A stretch of DNA of 64,000 bases from Prochlorococcus marinus CUG1415 (GTDB taxonomy: Bacteria; Cyanobacteriota; Cyanobacteriia; PCC-6307; Cyanobiaceae). Where the stretch lies: the NCBI RefSeq assembly GCF_017696015.1, contig NZ_JAAORL010000002.1, positions 186,001 through 250,000 of the forward strand, read 5' to 3'. A model generated the notes under the pieces. It was not told where the DNA came from, made no database searches, and saw only the letters and a list, made by a program, of their open reading frames with translations. Below, piece after piece: positions 1-9,116 of the stretch. Both the position numbers and the translations under genes were made by a program. Each line of letters starts with the position of its first letter. Positions within the stretch are counted from its first letter, which is position 1.

Positions 1-231
1 CTCTTAACTTTAGAAAATTCCTCTATAATTACAAGAAGACAAGATTTACCTAAAAGATGCATAAGAGATGGACGTTTTTATATAGTCAAAACAGATCACG
101 TTTTGCAAGGAGGAAAATTAGTTAGTGATAAATCAATCCCTATTTTTCTGGATGAGTTTAAACATGTTAATGTTGACTCAATAGAAGATTGGATTGAAGC
201 TAAAGAATTATGTGCGGAATATTATTTTTAA
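1..231 (+). CDS. neuA: CMP-nonulosonate (acylneuraminate) cytidylyltransferase, C-terminal part
   Basis: The reading frame is open from the first base and stops with TAA at 229-231, leaving 76 residues. The visible tail carries QDLPKRCIRDGRFYIVK and IPIFLDEFKHVNVDSIEDW, which match the end of the NeuA/PseF/PtmB/LegF family. These enzymes activate a nine-carbon acidic sugar with CTP in the cytoplasm. The gene overlaps the next one by 22 bases and sits in the same operon as NeuB and NeuC, so it should act as the last activation step of this pathway. The 5' part and the exact sugar specificity lie outside the window. Substrate (legionaminate, pseudaminate or another nonulosonate) cannot be told from the tail. 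Confidence 0.8.
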   Translation, partial: LLTLENSSIITRRQDLPKRCIRDGRFYIVKTDHVLQGGKLVSDKSIPIFLDEFKHVNVDSIEDWIEAKELCAEYYF

Positions 232-1943
232 ACTCAAGTCAAAACCTTAATTCTCCTGAAAAAAGTAAATTCAAAAGATCCATTAAGCTTTTAGATCATA
301 GGGGACCAGATAATAATGATATTTTTTTTACAGAAAAATTTGCTTTAGGTCATACTAGATTAAGTATTATTGATTTATCAAATAAATCAAATCAACCATT
401 TTTCAGTAAAAATGATAAAAAATATTTTGCAATAAATGGAGAGATTATTAATTATAAAATTCTAGCGAATAAATATAATTATAACGATGAAGATTATGGT
501 TCTGACTCTGATTTAGTTTTCAAACTATTCACAAAGTATGGATTTAAAAATATAATTAATGAATTAGAAGGAATGTTTGCAGGAATTTTTATTGATTGTA
601 ATAAAAATGAAAGTTATATTTTTAGAGATAGATTTGGGATAAAACCTCTTTACTATATTAATTCAAAAAATAGGTTTTTAGCATCTAGTGAAATAAATTC
701 ACTTTTACCTTTTTTAGATAAGGTCGAAATTTTTAAACCAGTTGTAAAAGATTTCATATTAGATGGAAATATAGATCATTCTTCAAATACATTCTTTAAT
801 AACATACACCAATTAAGAAGTGGATCATATATTAAATTAGAACTAAATAGCCAAAAAATAAATATAAATAAATGGTATGAGCCAGGATTTTCTTGCCCAG
901 CTTCCAAATTAAGTTTTGATGATGCAACTGAAAATTTAGAAATTATTCTTAAAGAAATACTGGAGCAAAATTATATTTCTGATGTACCTTTAGCTATTAA
1001 TTTATCTGAAGGAATAGATTCTACCTTATTGTCATTTTTATCAGAATTAACAAATCAAAATCCATATGCATATTCTATGAAATATGGATTAGAAGAATTA
1101 GACGAATACTATAAATTACAGTCAATAAATTTTAATAGAGAATTTATAGAATATGATTATTTATCATTTTTAGAACATGCTAAAGATGTAATAAGACATC
1201 AAGGACAACCTTTCACAGGAATGTTTACAGTTGCATATTCAATTTTATATCAAACGTCTAAAGCTGCTGGATATAAAGTCCATCTAGATGGGAACGGGAT
1301 AGATGAAATATTCCTAGGATATGATAAATATCTAAGAAAAAATTCGAAAACTTTTAACAAATCTTTGTCCGGAGAAATATATCAAAATTACGATTTCTAT
1401 AATAAAGATCTTATTAACTCGCCTAATTCACTGACCATTAAAAACATAATATCAAATTTGCCTTCGGGAATTAGTGAAAAGAGGAAGGCAGCTTTTATTG
1501 ATTTGTTTTATTTAAAAATTCCCCGAGTACTTAGATTTAATGATTGTGTATCTATGCAGCATTCTTGTGAATTAAGGGTCCCTTTTTTAGATCATAGATT
1601 ACTTGATTTTTCAAATACTTTACCAACTGATTATTTAATAAGTGATACTAAAGGTATGGGTAAATTAATAATAAGAAATATCCTTAAAAAACATTTTGGG
1701 GAAAAGTTTTCTTTTTCTAAAAAAAGATACATCCAAACTAATCAAACGAATTTATTATTAAAAGAAATGAATAATTTATTAAGGAATACACTTTTAAGTG
1801 ATAGATTCTTTTCAAGAAATATTGTGGATCCCTATAAATTTAAAACCCATATAAATAGGCTTAATGAAAAAAATTTAAAAAATTCATATTATTTATGGAG
1901 ATTACTTTCATACGAATGGTGGTGTCAGCAATTCATCGATTAA
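210..1943 (+). CDS. Asparagine synthetase-like glutamine amidotransferase (first copy)
   Basis: This 577-residue protein starts MCGI, so Cys2 is free to act as the class II glutaminase nucleophile after Met removal, followed by the HRGPD motif near residue 30. The second half is an ATP-pyrophosphatase domain with its P-loop at residues 266-271. The usual loop is SGGxDS; here it reads SEGIDS, with Glu267 replacing the first glycine. Relatives in O-antigen clusters (WbpS, AsnB-like) amidate sugar carboxylates, and that is the likely role here, since it overlaps the cytidylyltransferase gene and is followed by a second copy. The altered loop may change ATP binding or make the protein a partner rather than an independent enzyme. 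True asparagine synthesis seems less likely given the context. Confidence 0.82.
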   Translation: MCGILFLNSSQNLNSPEKSKFKRSIKLLDHRGPDNNDIFFTEKFALGHTRLSIIDLSNKSNQPFFSKNDKKYFAINGEIINYKILANKYNYNDEDYGSDSDLVFKLFTKYGFKNIINELEGMFAGIFIDCNKNESYIFRDRFGIKPLYYINSKNRFLASSEINSLLPFLDKVEIFKPVVKDFILDGNIDHSSNTFFNNIHQLRSGSYIKLELNSQKININKWYEPGFSCPASKLSFDDATENLEIILKEILEQNYISDVPLAINLSEGIDSTLLSFLSELTNQNPYAYSMKYGLEELDEYYKLQSINFNREFIEYDYLSFLEHAKDVIRHQGQPFTGMFTVAYSILYQTSKAAGYKVHLDGNGIDEIFLGYDKYLRKNSKTFNKSLSGEIYQNYDFYNKDLINSPNSLTIKNIISNLPSGISEKRKAAFIDLFYLKIPRVLRFNDCVSMQHSCELRVPFLDHRLLDFSNTLPTDYLISDTKGMGKLIIRNILKKHFGEKFSFSKKRYIQTNQTNLLLKEMNNLLRNTLLSDRFFSRNIVDPYKFKTHINRLNEKNLKNSYYLWRLLSYEWWCQQFID

Positions 1944-2014
1944 TATTAATCTTTAAAAAAGAGTTATAATAAACCTTAAGTAACTTATAAAGTTTAAATT
2001 AAATTTAAGCAGCC

Positions 2015-3865
2015 ATGTGTGGTTTTCTTACTGCTATATCAACTAAGGAAATAGATGAAAATAAATTTAATGAAATCTCTCTATTATCAAAACATATTGA
2101 ACATAGAGGTCCTGATGATTTTTTTTACTATAGAGATTCTATTTTTGTTTCTTTTTTCTATAGATTAGCTATTAGAGATTTCTCAACGAAGAGCAGACAA
2201 CCTATAGAATCAAAAAATTGTAGGTATATACTTTGTTTTAATGGGGAAATTTATAATACAGAAAAAGAATTTAAGAATTCAGATACACTTTATGTATTAA
2301 AAATATTAGAAAAAAAAGGTATCAATGGATTAAATGAACTTAGGGGGATGTTTAGTATCTGTATTTATGATAAAAAGACTAAACTTATACACTTAATAAG
2401 GGATCACTTAGGAATAAAGCCTTTATTTTTTGTTTCTTCAGAAAAAACAATTGGAAGCAAATATGAAAATTTTTTCTTTATTTGCTCTGAACAAAAACCT
2501 TTAATCAATTTACCTTTTAAAAAATCAATAGATGAATATCAAGCCATAAGATATTTAAAAATGGGAGTAAGTTTTGATCAAAAAGATACTTTTTTTGAGC
2601 ATATTAAACAAATTGAACCTGGAACTATTTTTACAATAAACTTAGAAAATTTAAATTACAGTAGTGTAAAACTAAATAAAAATCTAATTAATTTGGATTT
2701 AAAATCAAATTTTAAATTCAAATCAAAACACCATAGTAAATTTTTAAAAAATATTATAAAAGAACATATAATTTCGGATTCTCCAGTTTGTTCGACAATA
2801 TCTGGAGGGATAGATTCTACTTATGTTTCTACCGCAATAGCTAATGTTCAAGAACAAGAATGTGATGCTTTTACTATCAAATCAAATATTTTTGAATCAG
2901 AAATAAAAAATGACTCGGATTTATATAGAGTAAAAAATTTAAAAATAAATACAATAAATTGTGAATTAGAAAATCTTTCCAAGAATATAAATAATATGGT
3001 AGACAACTTATCTTCTCCTTTTGCCTCTGCAAGTTGGATTTTTCAAGATCAACTTTTTAACAAAATATCACGTAAATATAACTATAAAGTTCTTTTAGTT
3101 GGCGAAGGTGCTGACGAAATTTATTCTGGCTATAAGAGGTTAGTTTACCCATATTTATTTTGCCTTGAAATAGAAAATAAATTAAATGAATTTGAGGAAA
3201 TAAAATCAAAATTTTCAGAATTTTTAAATTTACCAATAGAAAATATAAATAAAAATTATTTATTATTCAAAAATAATCTTTTAAAGGAAACGGACTATGA
3301 AGATCAAAACTATGAATACTTTTTTAAAAGCAAATTAAGGGTCCCCATGGAAAGATATTATCCAGGTATTAAGAGTAAAGAATGTATGAAAAATATAAAT
3401 CCCGAAACTTTTTATAAATCACATTTATTAAATTACATTAAAAGATCTGATGTCCCATCATCATTATATATTTTAGATATTATTTCAATGAAATACGGTA
3501 TAGAGCTTAGGGTCCCATTTTTAGATATAAGTTTGCTGGAAAAAGTATTAGAATTTTCTTATAAAGAGCACTTTAAGAATGGATATAATAAAAATATTTT
3601 AAGAGAGGTTTCTTATTTAACTCCAAAAAGTATCCTTGAAAATAAGGTCAAGAAGCAAAGGCCTTGTTCAACTTCGAAAATAATGTATGATCATTTAGCC
3701 AAAGAGTTTGAAGAATTACTTAATTCAGAAAATCCGTTATTAGAAAATAAAAAAATCTTAGATTCATTTTTATTATCTAAAGCTAAAAGAGAAGAAGAAT
3801 CTTCTTCAATATGGTTTAGGATATATACTTATTTAGTTTTTTATAATAAGTTTTTTTCAAAATAA
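2015..3865 (+). CDS. Asparagine synthetase-like glutamine amidotransferase (second copy)
   Basis: A 616-residue class II amidotransferase that begins MCGF with Cys2 as nucleophile and HRGPDD near residue 33. Its synthetase domain has an intact pyrophosphatase loop, SGGIDS, at residues 263-268, unlike the upstream homologue. A GEGADEI segment near residue 367 and LRVPFLD near residue 504 are typical of the AsnB family. It likely uses glutamine-derived ammonia and ATP to amidate a carboxyl group, perhaps on a uronic or nonulosonic acid of the surface glycan. It lies 71 bases downstream of the first copy, on the same strand. The two share only the family fold rather than close identity, so they look functionally divergent. 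Substrate is unknown. Confidence 0.82.
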   Translation: MCGFLTAISTKEIDENKFNEISLLSKHIEHRGPDDFFYYRDSIFVSFFYRLAIRDFSTKSRQPIESKNCRYILCFNGEIYNTEKEFKNSDTLYVLKILEKKGINGLNELRGMFSICIYDKKTKLIHLIRDHLGIKPLFFVSSEKTIGSKYENFFFICSEQKPLINLPFKKSIDEYQAIRYLKMGVSFDQKDTFFEHIKQIEPGTIFTINLENLNYSSVKLNKNLINLDLKSNFKFKSKHHSKFLKNIIKEHIISDSPVCSTISGGIDSTYVSTAIANVQEQECDAFTIKSNIFESEIKNDSDLYRVKNLKINTINCELENLSKNINNMVDNLSSPFASASWIFQDQLFNKISRKYNYKVLLVGEGADEIYSGYKRLVYPYLFCLEIENKLNEFEEIKSKFSEFLNLPIENINKNYLLFKNNLLKETDYEDQNYEYFFKSKLRVPMERYYPGIKSKECMKNINPETFYKSHLLNYIKRSDVPSSLYILDIISMKYGIELRVPFLDISLLEKVLEFSYKEHFKNGYNKNILREVSYLTPKSILENKVKKQRPCSTSKIMYDHLAKEFEELLNSENPLLENKKILDSFLLSKAKREEESSSIWFRIYTYLVFYNKFFSK

Positions 3866-4010
3866 TTTTTATTTATATAATCCTAGTAATTTCCCAAAAA
3901 TTTTTTAAATACTTCTTTATAAATATTCCTTCAGAAATAAGTAAGAAATTGATAATCCTTTGGTATTATGAATGTTATATTTTAAACTTTAACAAATTAA
4001 AATATGATAA

Positions 4011-5336
4011 ATGGATGAAATTTTTGATAAAAAAGAAGATTTTTTTGAGAGAAATCATATTGGTTTTCCAAAAAAGGTAATAAGATGTAAATCCTGTTTA
4101 TTAACCAATCAAAAGATGGTTAATAGTGATCAATATTTAGATAATAAAAATACTAAGAAAGAAACCATTAAGTTCTATGATGGTATATGTTCTGCGTGCT
4201 TAGTAAATAAATTAAAAAAGAAAATTGATTATAAAGAAAGAGAAAAACAATTAAAAGAAATACTCTCTAAATACAGATCTAAAAACGGTGATTATGATGT
4301 ATTAATCCCAGGAAGTGGTGGTAAAGATAGCTTCTATGCAAGCCATATACTTAAATACAAATATGGGATGAATCCTCTAACAGTTACATGGCGACCACAT
4401 ATTTATACTGAATGGGGGCAGCATAACTTCGAATCCTGGATTAACACTGGAGTTACTAATATCTTATACAGTCCTAATCCCCATATTCACAGATTGCTGT
4501 CGAGATTAGCACTGGAAAACCTTTTTCATCCATTTCAAACCTTTGGTTTGGGTCAACAAAATTTGCCAGCAAAAATAGCAAAAAAATTTAATATTAAACT
4601 TATATTTTATGGTGAAGACTCTGCTGAATATGGTAGCGATGCAAAAAACTATTTTTCTTATAAAGGATTGGGAGCTTCAAATGTGAAAGAGGCAATAGAT
4701 GAGATAGATGAATCAAAGATCTTTCTTGGTGGAATAACAATCGAAGAATTAAGAGAAAGATTTGATTTAAAGATTAACCAATTAGATCCATATTTGCCAA
4801 TTCTTTCTGAAGAGCTAGAAGACTCGAAAATAATTATTTGCAAATTGGGGTATTTTTTAAAATGGCGTCCCCAAAGTAATTATTATTATGCTTCAGAGAA
4901 TTCAGATTTCATTCCAGCTCCAGAAAGGACCCAAGGAACTTATACTAAATTTAACAGTATTGATGATAAGCTTGACGACTTATTCTATTGGACAGGATTT
5001 ATTAAATCAGGTTTAGGAAGAACGACTTTTGATGCTTCTCAGGATATATGGAATAATGAAATTTCTAGAAATGAGGGCCTTTCACTAATTTCTAAATATG
5101 AAGGAGAATACCCTGATAGGTTTGAAAAAGAAGTTTTTAAATATCTTTCTATGAATATGGAATCAATTAAGGGTTTAGACTATTTCAAACAAAAAGATTT
5201 AAACAGAAATTATCTTTTCAATTTAGCTGACAATTTTAGACAAGCTCATATATGGAATAAAAATTCTATAGGTGAATGGCAAATTTCTTATTCCGATAAT
5301 AATGAAAATAATTTTGAAGTAAGTGATTGGGGATAG
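4011..5336 (+). CDS. N-acetyl sugar amidotransferase (WbpG/PseA family)
   Basis: This 441-residue protein has two CxxC pairs (Cys26/Cys29 and Cys60/Cys63) that suggest a zinc site, followed by an ATP-pyrophosphatase loop SGGKDS at residues 102-107. That layout is typical of WbpG and PseA. In Pseudomonas aeruginosa, WbpG works with HisH2 and HisF2 to turn an acetamido group on a sugar nucleotide into an acetamidino group, and PseA does the related step for nonulosonates in Campylobacter. The next gene here encodes a HisF-HisH fusion, which supports the same reaction with ammonia supplied by the fusion. The stop codon lies just before the GTG of that gene. The exact sugar substrate is inferred from the NeuB/NeuC context only. 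Confidence 0.85.
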   Translation: MDEIFDKKEDFFERNHIGFPKKVIRCKSCLLTNQKMVNSDQYLDNKNTKKETIKFYDGICSACLVNKLKKKIDYKEREKQLKEILSKYRSKNGDYDVLIPGSGGKDSFYASHILKYKYGMNPLTVTWRPHIYTEWGQHNFESWINTGVTNILYSPNPHIHRLLSRLALENLFHPFQTFGLGQQNLPAKIAKKFNIKLIFYGEDSAEYGSDAKNYFSYKGLGASNVKEAIDEIDESKIFLGGITIEELRERFDLKINQLDPYLPILSEELEDSKIIICKLGYFLKWRPQSNYYYASENSDFIPAPERTQGTYTKFNSIDDKLDDLFYWTGFIKSGLGRTTFDASQDIWNNEISRNEGLSLISKYEGEYPDRFEKEVFKYLSMNMESIKGLDYFKQKDLNRNYLFNLADNFRQAHIWNKNSIGEWQISYSDNNENNFEVSDWG

Positions 5337-5338
5337 TT

Positions 5339-6787
5339 GTGTCCAAAAGAAATAAAAGAATTATTGGGAAGATAGAAGTAAAAGGAAATTCGGTAATAAA
5401 AGGAATTCAATATGAAGGTAATAGAGTTGTGGGGACAGCTAGTCATGTATTAGAGAAATTTGCATCTTTTGATCTTGATGAGATTTTTATTGAAGATACC
5501 ATTGCAAGCTATTTTGGGATGAAAAGTGATATGACATTTATAAAAGAATTTAAAGGTTTTTTACCACCATTAACAATTGGAGGGGGGATTAAAACAATAA
5601 AAGATGCCGAAAATATGTTTAATTTAGGGGCGGACAAGATTTCAATCAATACTCATTTATTTTCAAATCTAGATTTCTTAGCCGAATTAATTTCAATTTT
5701 TGGAGCTCAAGCAATAACAGTAAATATCCAACTAATTAAAAAAAAAGATAGATTAGAACTTCTAACTTGTTATGGAAGAGAAGTTATGAAAGATATAAAT
5801 TTTATAGACTGGTTTGATGAAGTTACTAAGTACAAACCAGGAGAAATTATTATTAATAATGTTACAAGAGATGGTACTTTAAAAGGTATAGATTTTGATA
5901 TAATAGAAAAAATAAAGATTAATAAATATTCGAGAATTCTTTACAGTGGAGGGGTAATTTTAGAACAATTAAATGATAAATTAACTTCAAAGATTAATAA
6001 CATTGATGGTTTTATTATATCTAAATCTTTCCACAAATTTAATACAAAAAATTTAAATTATCAAAGTAAAAATAAAATCATCAAATTAGATAATTTTATT
6101 CCTGAAAAAGATAGTGTTCCTAGAACAAATATATCTATCATTAACGTTGGTATTGGAAATATAGGAAGACTTAAGGACTGTCTTGCAAAACTTAACTGTA
6201 ATGTTTCAATACTAAATTATACTTCTGATATTCCTAGCAATTCAATACTTTGTCTTCCTGGGGTAGGTAATTTCAACCAAGTTATGAACAATTTTGTTGA
6301 GATAGGCTTAGAAAAAAAATTGAAGAGGTATCTAGATGATAATAGACCTCTTCTCGCAATATGTATTGGTATGCAAGTATTATTTGAATCGAGTGAAGAG
6401 GTAAATGAAAATCCTAAACATAGGAATTCTTTAGGTTTCTCAAAAAACAATTCTAGAAAAACTGTAGAAGGGCTAAAAATATTTGAAGGTAAAATTACTA
6501 AATTACCAGAAGGTAAAGAACCAATACCAAACATAGGTTATAAAAATACATTAAGTAAAGACAATTTAGAGAATTATTATTACTACATACACTCATATGG
6601 ATTAAGAGTTGATGACGTAGAAAATAAAGAAAATATTGATCAAACATCTACTTTCAATAATATTAAATTTGTAGCCTCTTATCAAACCAGAAATATAAGT
6701 GCATTTCAATACCATCCTGAGGTTTCAGGACCTAAAGGTATACTAAAATTACAAAAAACTCTAGAAAAACTAAAGAATATAATTTAA
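5339..6787 (+). CDS. HisF-HisH fusion, ammonia donor for sugar amidotransferase
   Basis: One chain joins an N-terminal HisF-like barrel (about residues 1-240; TIGGGIKT, RDGTLKGIDF) to a C-terminal HisH-like class I glutaminase (from about 263). Numbered from the GTG start, the glutaminase keeps its triad: Cys342, His459, Glu461. In the barrel the two acids that do cyclase chemistry in true HisF are replaced: Glu13 where Asp11 is expected and Gln131 where Asp130 is expected. This fits a protein that only makes and channels ammonia to the upstream WbpG-type enzyme. I chose GTG 5339, preceded by GGGGA five bases upstream; an in-frame TTG at 5327 would add four residues. Histidine synthesis is unlikely. 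Confidence 0.85.
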   Translation: MSKRNKRIIGKIEVKGNSVIKGIQYEGNRVVGTASHVLEKFASFDLDEIFIEDTIASYFGMKSDMTFIKEFKGFLPPLTIGGGIKTIKDAENMFNLGADKISINTHLFSNLDFLAELISIFGAQAITVNIQLIKKKDRLELLTCYGREVMKDINFIDWFDEVTKYKPGEIIINNVTRDGTLKGIDFDIIEKIKINKYSRILYSGGVILEQLNDKLTSKINNIDGFIISKSFHKFNTKNLNYQSKNKIIKLDNFIPEKDSVPRTNISIINVGIGNIGRLKDCLAKLNCNVSILNYTSDIPSNSILCLPGVGNFNQVMNNFVEIGLEKKLKRYLDDNRPLLAICIGMQVLFESSEEVNENPKHRNSLGFSKNNSRKTVEGLKIFEGKITKLPEGKEPIPNIGYKNTLSKDNLENYYYYIHSYGLRVDDVENKENIDQTSTFNNIKFVASYQTRNISAFQYHPEVSGPKGILKLQKTLEKLKNII

Positions 6788-6816
6788 TTATTTATTTTAA
6801 AAAGATTTTATTAATT

Positions 6817-7893
6817 ATGAGCATAAATTCATCAAAATTTAACCCAAATTGCATTAATCTCTGCAATAAAAAAATAGGCACTAGTTATCCATGTTTTATA
6901 ATTGCTGAAGTTGCACAAGCGCATGAAGGTTCTTTAGGATTAGCTCATTCTTTTATTGATGCCGCAGCTGATTCTGGTGCAGATGCAATAAAATTTCAAA
7001 CACACTTATCTAAATATGAATCAACTTTAGATGAAAAATTTAGATACCAGTTTTCTAATCAAGATAAAACAAGGTATGAATATTGGCAGAGGATGGAATT
7101 TAATGAAGATCAATGGAAAGAACTTTTTAATCACGCCAATTCAAGAAACATAGCTTTTTTAAGCTCCCCCTTCTCTGAAGAGGCAGTAGATCTTTTATAC
7201 AAAATAGGAGTAAGAGACTGGAAAATTGGATCTGGTGAGTTTCTAAGTAATTCAATAATAAATTTCATTGCGAAAAAAAAAGGCACTATTCTATTGAGTA
7301 CTGGAATGAGTTCTTGGGATGAGATAGATAAAATAACCACCAAAGTTAATGATCTTTCACTTTCAGCTGTTCTAATGCAATGTAATTCCAAATACCCTAC
7401 ACCACTTGAAAAAGTAGGATTAAACATAATTGATGAAATGAAAAATAAATTTAATTTAAATATTGGGTTTTCAGATCATAGTGGTAAGATTTCTTCTTCG
7501 ATAGCAGCTATTACTAAAGGTATAAGTGTTTTAGAGGTTCATGTTACTTTTGATAAGAAGATGTTTGGTCCTGATGCATCTTCTTCTATAACTTTTGAGC
7601 AATTAAAAAAACTTGTACAATTCAGGAATGAGTTTGAGATAATGATAAGAAATCCAGTTGATAAAGATAAAGAATCCAAATCTCTAAAAGATATGAGAAT
7701 TATGTTTAATAAAAGTATTGCATTAAAATATCCTCTAAAAAAAGATGTAATATTGAAAAGAGAAGATTTAACCTTCAAGAAGCCTGGTGGAGGAATATCA
7801 CCAGATAAAATTAATGAAGTCTTAGGAATGAAATTAAAAAATGATATGCCTGAAACGAGACTTCTCCAATGGACTCACCTAAAAGAATCTTGA
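6817..7893 (+). CDS. neuB: N-acetylneuraminate/nonulosonate synthase family protein
   Basis: A 358-residue NeuB-family enzyme that condenses phosphoenolpyruvate with a six-carbon N-acetyl hexosamine to make a nine-carbon acid. The N-terminal barrel shows IIAEVAQAHEGS near residue 28, ADAIKFQTH near residue 56, KIGSGEF near residue 136 and GFSDHSG near residue 215. The C-terminal 60-70 residues form the antifreeze-like (SAF) cap with the FKKPGGGI segment. Length is normal for the family. The gene ends 25 bases inside the start of neuC, so the two are translationally linked. Neighbouring amidation genes suggest a legionaminate-type or related product rather than plain sialic acid, but that is inference. 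Confidence 0.93.
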   Translation: MSINSSKFNPNCINLCNKKIGTSYPCFIIAEVAQAHEGSLGLAHSFIDAAADSGADAIKFQTHLSKYESTLDEKFRYQFSNQDKTRYEYWQRMEFNEDQWKELFNHANSRNIAFLSSPFSEEAVDLLYKIGVRDWKIGSGEFLSNSIINFIAKKKGTILLSTGMSSWDEIDKITTKVNDLSLSAVLMQCNSKYPTPLEKVGLNIIDEMKNKFNLNIGFSDHSGKISSSIAAITKGISVLEVHVTFDKKMFGPDASSSITFEQLKKLVQFRNEFEIMIRNPVDKDKESKSLKDMRIMFNKSIALKYPLKKDVILKREDLTFKKPGGGISPDKINEVLGMKLKNDMPETRLLQWTHLKES

Positions 7894-9059
7894 CCAAAAA
7901 AAAAATTTGCGTAGTTGTATTCAGTAGAGCAAATTATGCAAGAATAAAGTCTCTACTTAAATCTATTAATAATAATGAGGGCCTAGAACTACAACTAGTG
8001 GTAGGAGCATCTGCTCTTTTATATAGATTTGGGAACCCTATTGATTTGATAAGAAGTGATGGATTTGAACCTGCAGAAGTTCTTTACAACATCATCGAGG
8101 GAGATAAGCCTATTACGATGGCCAAGTCAGCAGGATTAGGAATAATTGAACTTGCTACCATATTTGAGAAATTAAATCCTGATATAGTTTTAACGGTTGC
8201 TGATAGATTTGAAACGCTATCTACTGCAGTAGCAGCTAGTTATATGAATATACCTTTAGCACATACTCAAGGAGGGGAAGTGACTGGTTCTATAGATGAA
8301 TCAGTTAGACATGCAATAACAAAATTATCTCATTTACATTTTCCTGCAACAAAACGTAGTAGAGAATATATCTTGAGAATGGGGGAGGATCCAAATTTTG
8401 TTCATCAAGTAGGATGCCCTTCGATTGATTTATTAGTTGAGAATGACTTGAGACTTGAATCTGATACGCTTTCAAAATATTCAGGAGTTGGAAGCGAGAT
8501 TGATCTCTCAAAGAATTATCTCGTAGTTCTTCAACATCCTGTAACTACAGAATATGGATTAGGCAGTGGACAAATTGAAGAAACATTGAAGGCAGTTAAA
8601 AAACTTGGAGAAGAAGGATTACAAATTATATGGTTATGGCCAAATATCGATGCAGGAGCAGATGATATATCAAAAGGGATTAGATCTTTTAGAGAAACTG
8701 AGAACCCAAAATATATAAAATTTTATAAAAATTTTTCTCCAATTGATTACGCTAAGTTAATTAATAACAGCAAATGTCTCATCGGGAATTCCTCATCTGG
8801 GATAAGGGAAGCTGCTTATTTAGGTTTAGGATCAGTAAATATAGGCAACCGCCAACAAGATAGAGAACGTGGAGATAATGTTATAGATTGTAATCATATT
8901 GCAAATGATATTTATAAAGCGGCAAAGTACCAAATTAATAAAGGTAGATATAATTCTTCTGATATTTTTGGTATTGGAAATTCTGGTAAAAAGATTGCAG
9001 AAATATTACTAAAAACTGAAATAAATATCAAAAAAAGGTTAAATTATCTTGATGAATAA
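7869..9059 (+). CDS. neuC: UDP-N-acetylglucosamine 2-epimerase, hydrolysing (NeuC/LegG-type)
   Basis: This 396-residue protein has the fold of hydrolysing 2-epimerases. Visible hallmarks are VADRFETLSTA near residue 116, AHTQGGEVTGSIDESVRHA near residue 132, and GNSSSGIREAAYLG near residue 305. Such enzymes release UDP (or GDP) and give the free ManNAc-like sugar that NeuB uses. The start overlaps neuB by 25 bases, and this places the two consecutive pathway steps in one transcript. In legionaminate pathways the equivalent enzyme (LegG) uses a 2,4-diacetamido-6-deoxy sugar; which nucleotide sugar is used here cannot be read from sequence. Confidence in family is high, in substrate low. Confidence 0.92.
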   Translation: MDSPKRILTKKKICVVVFSRANYARIKSLLKSINNNEGLELQLVVGASALLYRFGNPIDLIRSDGFEPAEVLYNIIEGDKPITMAKSAGLGIIELATIFEKLNPDIVLTVADRFETLSTAVAASYMNIPLAHTQGGEVTGSIDESVRHAITKLSHLHFPATKRSREYILRMGEDPNFVHQVGCPSIDLLVENDLRLESDTLSKYSGVGSEIDLSKNYLVVLQHPVTTEYGLGSGQIEETLKAVKKLGEEGLQIIWLWPNIDAGADDISKGIRSFRETENPKYIKFYKNFSPIDYAKLINNSKCLIGNSSSGIREAAYLGLGSVNIGNRQQDRERGDNVIDCNHIANDIYKAAKYQINKGRYNSSDIFGIGNSGKKIAEILLKTEINIKKRLNYLDE

Positions 9060-9116
9060 AATTTTAAATTTTTATACCTAGATTATTTATTTTTTCTTCT
9101 TTAAGGCAATTACAAA

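Noticed and set aside
5339-6787. Histidine biosynthesis enzyme
   Set aside because: The cyclase acids are replaced, no other his gene is near and the upstream gene is a WbpG-type amidotransferase.
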